From an uncultured Bacteroidales bacterium (GTDB lineage Bacteria > Bacteroidota > Bacteroidia > Bacteroidales > P3): a stretch of DNA of 7,468 bases. Location: the NCBI GenBank assembly GCA_947176325.1, contig CAMWQD010000056.1, positions 1 through 7,468 of the forward strand. The letters run 5' to 3'. Below, in pieces: positions 1-5,299 of the stretch (the stretch's first letter is position 1; every line of letters starts with the position of its first letter). The position numbers and the translations under genes are program-made. The notes below the pieces were generated by a model. That model did no database searches. It saw nothing but the letters and a program-made list of their open reading frames with translations, and was not told the origin of the DNA.

Positions 1-325
1 GTTTCGGAACCCGTCCAAAGTTGAAGAAATACAGAACACGCAGGCTCGTGTCTTCGATTCTTAACGCACCACAATTATCTGCATAATCAGCCATGCGGTA
101 ACGTGTCAGGTCTAAACTTCCCCAATTTATATTGATTTTGGAGTTGTGGTTCACATACCAATTATAACCTATATCATCTTCAGGTGTTATAGGTGGAGGG
201 GGATCGTAACCAGTAGAACACACAGTTCTACACTCTATCCACACAATATCTTGTCCAATGCATAAAGATGATAAGGCGAGGAACAAGACACTTACGATAA
301 CACGAAAGATGCAGTAAATCCGCAT
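1..325 (-). CDS. Secreted protein of unknown function, N-terminal part (runs off left edge)
   Basis: An open frame starts at ATG 325-323 and continues without a stop to base 1, giving 108 residues of a longer protein. The first 25 or so residues look like a signal peptide: basic start (MRIYCIFR), hydrophobic core (VIVSVLFLALSSLCIG), then Gln-Asp. Export to the periplasm or beyond is inferred. After it come two cysteines (C32, C36), a proline-rich spacer (PPPP at 42-45) and an acidic patch, then a Trp/Tyr/Asn-rich segment that reads like a beta-rich domain, with a third cysteine near residue 84. I do not recognise the family. The start lies only 7 bases after the stop of the T9SS sorting-domain frame, so the two are probably co-transcribed. 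Whether this protein ends in its own sorting domain cannot be seen. The stretch is more AT-rich than the genes from 733 onward. Confidence 0.75.
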   Translation of the reverse strand, partial: MRIYCIFRVIVSVLFLALSSLCIGQDIVWIECRTVCSTGYDPPPPITPEDDIGYNWYVNHNSKININWGSLDLTRYRMADYADNCGALRIEDTSLRVLYFFNFGRVPK

Positions 326-332
326 AGAATTA

Positions 333-629
333 CTATCGTTTTATCAGTTTCTTGGTTGCCACAACGGAGTTGTCAACTAAAAATCTAACGAAGTATACAC
401 CTGCGGGCATATGCGACATATCAACTATTTTTTGTGTTAGCCCTGAAACGTTGAATGTACGCACTCGCTGCCCGTTCTCGGATATAACCTCAATCCTATC
501 CATATCCGTTTCCCAACGCAAGAGAGTTTGATTCGTGGTCGGATTAGGCAAACATTCTATTCTATTTCCTATCAGTATTTGCCCACCGCCTCTTGTAAGC
601 ATGAAACCGCAGCGCACAAAAGTTTCCAT
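333..629 (-). CDS. Small protein consisting of a T9SS type A C-terminal sorting domain
   Basis: The frame encodes about 98 residues from ATG 629-627. Roughly the last 75 are a typical type A sorting domain: a PNPTT motif at its start, a central IEVISENGQRV strand, then MPAGVYFVRF and a basic KKLIKR end. In known T9SS substrates this domain directs passage through the outer membrane and is cleaved off during surface anchoring. Here almost no cargo precedes it. The frame is open further up to ATG 683, which would add MFIERKSIYLWIIINIVA, a stretch resembling a signal peptide or membrane helix. I prefer 629 because a consensus promoter at 654-684 would start transcription downstream of 683. With the 629 start there is no signal peptide, so export would be unexplained. 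It could be a remnant of a larger surface protein or a genuine mini-protein. The domain call is firm; the start and function are not. Confidence 0.72.
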   Translation of the reverse strand: METFVRCGFMLTRGGGQILIGNRIECLPNPTTNQTLLRWETDMDRIEVISENGQRVRTFNVSGLTQKIVDMSHMPAGVYFVRFLVDNSVVATKKLIKR

Positions 630-653
630 AGCAACTATATTTATGATAATCCA

Positions 654-684
654 CAAATATATTGATTTTCTTTCAATAAACAAA
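654..684 (-). promoter_or_regulatory. Bacteroidota-type promoter for the leftward genes
   Basis: On the minus strand TTTG (684-681) is followed after exactly 19 bases by TATATTTG (661-654). This matches the Bacteroidota primary sigma consensus of TTTG, 19-21 bases, TAnnTTTG. A transcript would begin near 645-650, about 15-20 bases before ATG 629. The match is seen directly; promoter activity is inferred. Confidence 0.6.
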
Positions 685-708
685 ATTAAAGAAACTCTCT
701 ACTTTTCG

Positions 709-717
709 TACATTTGC
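709..717 (+). promoter_or_regulatory. Probable -7 promoter element for exonuclease III
   Basis: TACATTTGC matches the Bacteroidota -7 consensus TAnnTTTG and sits 15 bases before the GTG start at 733. No good TTTG -33 element is visible 19-21 bases upstream, where the sequence is AT-rich (around 684-689). If used, the 5' leader would be only about 10-14 bases. Confidence 0.45.
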
Positions 718-732
718 AAAAAAAGCTGGAAC

Positions 733-1503
733 GTGAAAAGAATCATCACATATAATGTAAACGGTATCCGTGCGGCGGCGGGGAAGGGTTTTGTGGAGTG
801 GCTGACGCAGAGCGGCGCCGATGTGGTGTGTCTGCAGGAAATCAAGGCGCTGCCCGAGCAGATTCCCATGCTGGAACTGTCGGCGGCAGGCTATCAGACC
901 TATTGTTTTTCGGCGCAGAAAAAAGGATACAGCGGCGTGGCGATTCTTTCGAAAACCGCACCCGACAAAGTTGTGAAAGGCATGGGCATACCCGCCTACG
1001 ACAACGAGGGGCGTTTCCTGCGTGCCGATTTCGGAGATTTGAGCGTGGTGAGCGTCTACCATCCCTCCGGCACTTCGGGAGAGGAACGGCAGGCCTTCAA
1101 GATGCAGTGGCTCGACGATTTCACCGCCTATGTGGAGGAATTGCGGCGCGAAAGGCCGTTTCTGGTATTGGCGGGCGACTACAATATCTGCCACGAGGCG
1201 ATTGATATCCACGACCCTGTGCGCAACGCCCACAGTTCCGGATTTCTGCCCGAGGAGCGCGACTGGATGAGCCGTTTTTTGGAGAAGGGCTATACCGATG
1301 CGTTCCGCAGTCTTCATCCCGGGCTCAAGGATCAATATACGTGGTGGAGTTTCCGCGCCGGCGCACGGGGCAAGAACTTGGGGTGGCGCATCGACTACCT
1401 GATGCTGACAAACAACCTCCGGCCCCACCTCAAAGACGCCTTCATCCTGCCCAACGCCATGCACTCCGACCACTGCCCCACGGGCATAGAACTCGAATTT
1501 TAA
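733..1503 (+). CDS. xth: Exodeoxyribonuclease III (AP endonuclease, ExoIII/Xth type)
   Basis: This 256-residue enzyme belongs to the exonuclease III / APE1 family. Such enzymes cut DNA 5' of abasic sites and remove 3' blocking groups in base excision repair in the cytoplasm. Family motifs appear in order: ITYNVNGIR (5-13), LQEIK with the metal-binding Glu36, GYSGVAILSK (65-74), VYHPSG with Tyr109, the catalytic loop GDYNICHEAIDIHDP (Asp149, Asn151), WRIDY (Asp221) and SDHCP (Asp246, His247). All expected catalytic residues are present and the length matches the family. The frame is open further upstream, but homology begins at VKRIITYN, and GTG 733 is the only usual start codon beside that point. 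It lies 15 bases after a TACATTTGC promoter element. No strong ribosome binding site is visible, as is common in this phylum. The ompA-like gene follows after 31 bases, so co-transcription is likely. Confidence 0.95.
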   Translation: MKRIITYNVNGIRAAAGKGFVEWLTQSGADVVCLQEIKALPEQIPMLELSAAGYQTYCFSAQKKGYSGVAILSKTAPDKVVKGMGIPAYDNEGRFLRADFGDLSVVSVYHPSGTSGEERQAFKMQWLDDFTAYVEELRRERPFLVLAGDYNICHEAIDIHDPVRNAHSSGFLPEERDWMSRFLEKGYTDAFRSLHPGLKDQYTWWSFRAGARGKNLGWRIDYLMLTNNLRPHLKDAFILPNAMHSDHCPTGIELEF

Positions 1504-1523
1504 CATCAAAAATAACATCAAAA
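1501..1523 (+). repeat. Short tandem direct repeat between xth and the ompA-like gene
   Basis: The 11-mer TAACATCAAAA occurs at 1501-1511 and again at 1513-1523, a 12-base period. The first copy contains the xth stop codon. The A-rich repeat fills most of the 31-base gap before ATG 1535, where no Shine-Dalgarno sequence is visible. It may be simple slippage or an A-rich translation enhancer. Confidence 0.5.
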
Positions 1524-1534
1524 CCGCATCGCTC

Positions 1535-2497
1535 ATGAACAAACTTATCCGCACCGGTTTTATCCTCGCCACCGTCTGTCTGTTCGCCGCCAACTATGGT
1601 TGCGTATCGTCCAAGAAATACAACGAGCTTTTGGACAAGCAGACCCAATGCGAGGCCACGAACCGCGAATTGGAAAAGAGCAATCAGGACTGCAACGCCA
1701 ACCTCAACGAAAGTACGGCTGCGGGCAAGCGTCTGCAGGGCGAATTAGACAAGGCCTACACGCAGTTGGACACCCTGCGCCGCAACTATCTGCTCACCGC
1801 CGCCGACTTGGCCGAACTGCAAGGCGAATACGCCAAGATGAACAAGCAATACAAAAGCACCGTATCGGGCAAGGACGCGCTTGCGCAGGAACTGAGCCTG
1901 AAAGAATCGGAACTTGCCGACCGCGAGGCCGAACTTGCCGACAAGGAAAGGCTTTTGAAGGAACAGGCCGAAACCTTGGCGCGTCTGCAAGGTATCTTGG
2001 ATGCGCAGAACAATCAGATGCGCGAGCTGAAGGAGAAAATCAGCCAGGCGTTGCTGGGGTTCCAGGACAAGGGTCTTACCGTGCAGACCAAAAACGGCAA
2101 GGTGTATGTGTCTATGGATGAAAAACTCCTGTTCTCGTCGGGCAGTTGGACGGTGAATCCGCAGGGGCGTGAAGCCATTTACGAAATAGCGAACGTCATG
2201 GCCAAGAATCCCGAAATCCAGTTGATGGTGGAGGGACATACCGACAATGTTCCCTTGCGGGGCAAGGGCGATGTGAAGGACAACTGGGACTTGAGCACCA
2301 AACGCGCCACGTCCATCGTGCGTCTCTTGTTGGAGAACAAGGAGGTGAACCCCGCCAACATTTCGGCGGCCGGCCGCAGCGAATATTCGCCGCTCGTGCC
2401 CAACGACAATGCCGAGAACCGCGCCAAGAACCGCAGAACCGAAATCATCCTCACGCCCAACCTCGACGCTTTGTTCCAGATTGTGGAGGGACAATAG
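1535..2497 (+). CDS. OmpA-family peptidoglycan-binding envelope protein with long coiled coil
   Basis: The 320-residue protein has an N-terminal export signal (basic MNKLIR, hydrophobic FILATVCLFAA) ending at Cys23. The residues before that cysteine (NYG) are a poor lipobox, so it may be a lipoprotein or an ordinary secreted protein. Residues about 27-175 are strongly heptad-like and rich in Glu, Lys, Leu and Gln, including a clear heptad repeat ESELADR/EAELADK near 124-137. This predicts a long periplasmic coiled coil. Residues about 195-306 form an OmpA C-terminal domain: LLFSSGSWTVNPQG, EGHTDNVP (233-240), NWDLSTKRA (250-258) and NRRTEI (299-304). Known relatives use this domain to bind peptidoglycan, with an Asp and the Arg of the LSxxRA motif (here Arg257) contacting the peptide. 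There is no beta-barrel, so it is not classical OmpA; architecture resembles MotB/Pal-like tethers. It is probably transcribed with xth and ends at the hairpin at 2548-2577. Confidence 0.9.
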   Translation: MNKLIRTGFILATVCLFAANYGCVSSKKYNELLDKQTQCEATNRELEKSNQDCNANLNESTAAGKRLQGELDKAYTQLDTLRRNYLLTAADLAELQGEYAKMNKQYKSTVSGKDALAQELSLKESELADREAELADKERLLKEQAETLARLQGILDAQNNQMRELKEKISQALLGFQDKGLTVQTKNGKVYVSMDEKLLFSSGSWTVNPQGREAIYEIANVMAKNPEIQLMVEGHTDNVPLRGKGDVKDNWDLSTKRATSIVRLLLENKEVNPANISAAGRSEYSPLVPNDNAENRAKNRRTEIILTPNLDALFQIVEGQ

Positions 2498-2522
2498 GCG
2501 TGACCGTTGGCCGGTGTAGCCG

Positions 2523-4139
2523 TCAGCCTACCCAAAGAACCATAACCAACAGCCCTAAACTCACCTTTAGGGCTGTTTTCGTATAGCGGCGCAGGCCTCG
2601 GCACGAGGCTGCCGTGACCAAGCCCAACCCCACCGCCGACACCCACGAAAGAGGAATGTGCAGCAGGGCGGCGCGCCAGGAGCCTATGCAGAGTGCCAGG
2701 CGGTTCATCACCGTGAGCAGGAAATCCAATCCGTAGACAAGGAGATGCGCGCCGCCCTGCCAGAAACACGCCACCCCCGCCGTAGCCAGCCCCCACGGCA
2801 GGGCCACGCTCACCACCGGGGTCACCAGCAGATTGGCAAGCAAAAAATAGGTGGGGAAGGTGCCGAAGATATGCAAGATGACGGGGAGCGTGGCCGCCTG
2901 CGCCGCACACGAAGCCACGGCCATGCCCCACACCCACGCCCAAAGACGGTTGGCGGGCTTCCACAGGCGCATGAACAGCGGGGTGAGAAACACCAAGCCC
3001 GCCACCGCCGCATAAGACAGCACAAAACCGGTTTCCTGCAACAGAAAGGGATTGCACACCAGCAACACCCAGGCCGAAACCGCCAACGAGCGTTCGGTTG
3101 GCACCTTGCGCCCCAGCACGTTGCCCAAGCCCACCCACGAGAACATGCAGGCCGCCCGCGACACCGAGGGCGACAACCCCGTCAGCAGAGCATATCCCCA
3201 CACCAAGAGATTGACGAGAACAAACCGAATCCACGCCTGCCAGCGTTTGCGTCCGAAGAAGGTGAACAGGCTCGACGCCATAACCGCGAACATGCTCAGG
3301 TGCATGCCCGATACGGCCAGCACATGCACGATGCCCGTATTCCGATAGGCTTCCTGAATGCCGTCCTGCACCTTCACGCCCAACACAAGGGCTTTGGCCA
3401 CCTCCGTTTCGGCCTTGCCCATGCCCGCGCCCTCAAAGAAATCACACAGCCGCACGCGCAAGTCCGCCGTTTTCTTGCGAATGAAATCCCATACGCCCGC
3501 ACATTGCCACGGTTCCGACCGCCAATCCCCGCTCCGTAGGAAACATTGCCCGTACACGCCCCGTCCCGCAAGGAAGCCCGCATAGTCGAACCATTTGCCG
3601 TCCGCGCCCGTAAAGCCCTCCACGGGCTTCAATTCGCCCCGCACATAGAGCCTGTCGCCGCAAGCGGGCAGACGCGCACTGTCGGCTTTCGGAAAATACA
3701 CGTGCACCTTGCCTTCGCAGGCCACCCAAAGCGAATCGCGCCAAATGGCCTCCACCTCGGCCTCGCCCCGATAGGTGCGCGCCCGCTCCTGCAAGGGTTC
3801 GGCCACCCGCATACGGTACACGCCCTCCCGCCCTGCGTTGACGTAGTGACGGGGGTTGCGGGCGGGCGCCTCCACTTCCATGCGCAGGGCCGCCAGAACG
3901 AACATGCACAGGCAGAGGGCAAGCCCCCGCAGCGGCAGGCGCCGCAAGTGTCTTTCGGAGGCGGGTGTCTTCCGTATGCCCGACGCCATCCACATCGCCA
4001 GCAACAGCACAACGGCGGCGCCTGCCGCGCCCCAAAAGGAACGCGGGCTTGCTTTGTACCAAAGCAAGCCCGCGACGTAACTCAAAACAAAACCGTAAAG
4101 CGAAAATCCCGCACCCGTGCGGAAACGGAACCCGCTCAA
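2523..4139 (-). CDS. comEC: ComEC/Rec2-family inner-membrane DNA uptake channel protein
   Basis: This 538-residue polytopic membrane protein belongs to the ComEC/Rec2 family, which forms the channel carrying single-stranded DNA across the inner membrane during natural transformation. N-terminal hydrophobic helices (about 12-27, 36-52 and 70-86) precede a soluble beta-rich region like DUF4131 (about 95-205, ending with FDYAGFLAGRGVYG at 184-197). The Competence domain follows: ALVLGVKVQDG (250-260), GIVHVLAVSGMHLSMF (269-284), TGLSPSVSRAA (320-330) and several further helices to the end. The C-terminal metallo-beta-lactamase-like domain of B. subtilis ComEC is absent; I recall this being common in Bacteroidota. 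The start is a TTG (4139-4137) overlapping the stop of the spoIID-like gene as TTGA, which suggests translational coupling. A 15-bp perfect hairpin lies within codons 22-33. DNA uptake by this organism is inferred from family only. Confidence 0.92.
   Translation of the reverse strand: MSGFRFRTGAGFSLYGFVLSYVAGLLWYKASPRSFWGAAGAAVVLLLAMWMASGIRKTPASERHLRRLPLRGLALCLCMFVLAALRMEVEAPARNPRHYVNAGREGVYRMRVAEPLQERARTYRGEAEVEAIWRDSLWVACEGKVHVYFPKADSARLPACGDRLYVRGELKPVEGFTGADGKWFDYAGFLAGRGVYGQCFLRSGDWRSEPWQCAGVWDFIRKKTADLRVRLCDFFEGAGMGKAETEVAKALVLGVKVQDGIQEAYRNTGIVHVLAVSGMHLSMFAVMASSLFTFFGRKRWQAWIRFVLVNLLVWGYALLTGLSPSVSRAACMFSWVGLGNVLGRKVPTERSLAVSAWVLLVCNPFLLQETGFVLSYAAVAGLVFLTPLFMRLWKPANRLWAWVWGMAVASCAAQAATLPVILHIFGTFPTYFLLANLLVTPVVSVALPWGLATAGVACFWQGGAHLLVYGLDFLLTVMNRLALCIGSWRAALLHIPLSWVSAVGLGLVTAASCRGLRRYTKTALKVSLGLLVMVLWVG
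2548..2580 (+). terminator. Intrinsic terminator of the xth-ompA unit, inside the comEC 3' end
   Basis: A perfect 12-bp stem (AACAGCCCTAAA at 2548-2559 pairing with TTTAGGGCTGTT at 2566-2577) encloses a 6-base loop and leads into TTC on the plus strand, giving a four-T run. It lies 51 bases after the ompA-like stop. On the minus strand the stem is followed by GGTTATGG, so it should terminate only rightward transcription. The same bases encode TALKVSLGLL near the ComEC C-terminus. Confidence 0.7.
4042..4074 (-). other. Perfect 15-bp stem-loop within the start of comEC
   Basis: CGCGGGCTTGCTTTG at 4042-4056 is exactly complementary to 4060-4074, with only TAC between, so an RNA from either strand would fold into a very stable hairpin. 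It covers ComEC codons 22-33, 65-97 bases after the TTG start. On the minus strand the stem is followed by TTCCTTTTGGG, a weak T-rich tail resembling an imperfect intrinsic terminator or pause site. Function is unknown; the palindrome itself is certain. Confidence 0.8.
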
Positions 4140-5299
4140 TCGCCCACGCTTCCGGCAGGCAATTCGCTCAGATTCTTGATAGACACTCCCGTGTAGTAGT
4201 ACTCAATGGCCTCCTGCACCGAATAGCCCAAATCCATCATCCTCACCACACCTTCCTGGCTTAAGCCTACGCCGTGGCCATAGCCCCGTCCTTTCAGAGT
4301 CACGGTGCCCCCGCGCTCCTGAACGGAAAAGAAAGTGGAGCGAAGTTTCAAATCGCGCCGAATGTTTTTAAGAGGTATCCCGCCCGGAAAGAAAGCCTTG
4401 CGCTCGGGTTGCGCAAAAGTGAGCGCGCTGTCTCTCATCACGGGATTCTGTATATCGTATCGATAGGTCTTGTGCAAAAAGTTCAGCCATTCCGAGCGGG
4501 GCATCTCCTTTTCCCAATAGGCGTTTTTTCCGCTCAACGAAAAGGTGTCGGGAACCGAACGCAGATAACTTACGGGCGCGTTCCACACATCCTCCGAATT
4601 GGCCGTCTGCCCGCCCGAATTCGAATAGAACGAAGCCATGATAAGCACATCGCGCGCATCCACAATCACCTCGCCCGCCGTCTGCACGGTGGCGGTGAGG
4701 ATGAGCGGCGTGTTGTTGCGGCTCTGATAGGCCTGGCAATGCACCCCGTCGCAGAGATCGAAACCTTCCTCACTGTGCCGGTGCAGGTTGCAGATAGCAT
4801 AGGTGCGCGAAATAATCGCCTGCACTTTATAAAAGTCGGTGCGGTCGCTGATGCCGCGCACTTCCGACTGCACCACGCCTGCCACATAGTTTTCCAAGTC
4901 CACGTGATTGATGAGGAAAAGCGAGGTCTTTTCCACGCTCACGTCCAGATGGTCGTCGTAATAACTCTTGACGCTATTGTTCTTGGCTATGTTCTGCAAG
5001 CCGAAAATGGCTTTCAGCCCCGTGCCCTCCACAATCAGGTTGAACGTTTCCGCAAAAAGGGTGTCCGCACGGAACACCGCGATTTTGCCGTCCTTCACGC
5101 TCAACACCATATCCTCGCCCGTAGCGAGTTCGAGCAAGCGGTTGCGGTCGCCGTCCAATACCTTATAGCTCCCCAATTCGGCGGTAAAACGCATCTTGGA
5201 CGAGGGTTCGGTGGAAAAAATCCGCACCGAAACGTCGGTGGCGTGTCCCTTGAAGAGACATGCCGCCAAAAGCACCGTAAGCAAGAAATATCTTTTCAT
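4136..5299 (-). CDS. SpoIID/LytB-domain protein, putative peptidoglycan lytic transglycosylase
   Basis: This 387-residue exported protein carries a SpoIID/LytB domain. Bacterial SpoIID cleaves glycan strands lacking stem peptides; here a periplasmic role in peptidoglycan remodelling is inferred, since the lineage does not sporulate. The N-terminus is a signal sequence that could be read two ways: cleavage after GHA (residue 20), or a short lipoprotein signal with lipobox LAAC (Cys14). Key motifs are ENYVAGVVQSEV (136-147), with Glu146 matching the catalytic Glu; AIISRTYA (161-168); DLCDGVHCQAY (181-191), resembling the Cys/His zinc site of clostridial SpoIID; FYSNSGGQT (224-232); and GRGYGHGVGLSQEG (337-350). 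The start ATG overlaps the lpxB stop as ATGA, preceded by AAGGAAAAG, a fair ribosome binding site. Its end overlaps the comEC start. The domain assignment is firm, the in vivo substrate is not. Confidence 0.9.
   Translation of the reverse strand: MKRYFLLTVLLAACLFKGHATDVSVRIFSTEPSSKMRFTAELGSYKVLDGDRNRLLELATGEDMVLSVKDGKIAVFRADTLFAETFNLIVEGTGLKAIFGLQNIAKNNSVKSYYDDHLDVSVEKTSLFLINHVDLENYVAGVVQSEVRGISDRTDFYKVQAIISRTYAICNLHRHSEEGFDLCDGVHCQAYQSRNNTPLILTATVQTAGEVIVDARDVLIMASFYSNSGGQTANSEDVWNAPVSYLRSVPDTFSLSGKNAYWEKEMPRSEWLNFLHKTYRYDIQNPVMRDSALTFAQPERKAFFPGGIPLKNIRRDLKLRSTFFSVQERGGTVTLKGRGYGHGVGLSQEGVVRMMDLGYSVQEAIEYYYTGVSIKNLSELPAGSVGD

Noticed and set aside
681..688. Second minus-strand -7-like match, TAATTTTG
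   Set aside because: No TTTG element lies 19-21 bases upstream, and it would not allow translation from ATG 683 either; it is better read as part of the -33 region of the 654-684 promoter.
535..732. Upstream extension of the xth frame to ATG 535
   Set aside because: The extra 66 codons overlap the sorting-domain gene on the other strand and both promoter elements, and family homology begins at GTG 733.
673..1593. Long open frame antisense to exonuclease III (about 306 codons)
   Set aside because: It lies opposite a fully convincing xth gene, its translation shows no recognisable motif, and long antisense frames are expected opposite GC-rich coding sequence.
2498..2522. Possible terminator for comEC in the gap between the two stop codons
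   Set aside because: Only a weak 3-4 bp GGC/GCC pairing is present and no T-run follows on the minus strand.
2179..3234. Minus-strand frame of about 351 codons running from comEC into the ompA-like gene
   Set aside because: It is out of frame with comEC and antisense to the OmpA domain; the glycine- and valine-rich translation is an artefact of codon bias.
2658..3539. Plus-strand open frame of about 293 codons opposite comEC
   Set aside because: The translation is rich in His, Arg, Gln and Pro, typical of a shadow of a hydrophobic membrane protein gene; the comEC frame carries all family motifs.
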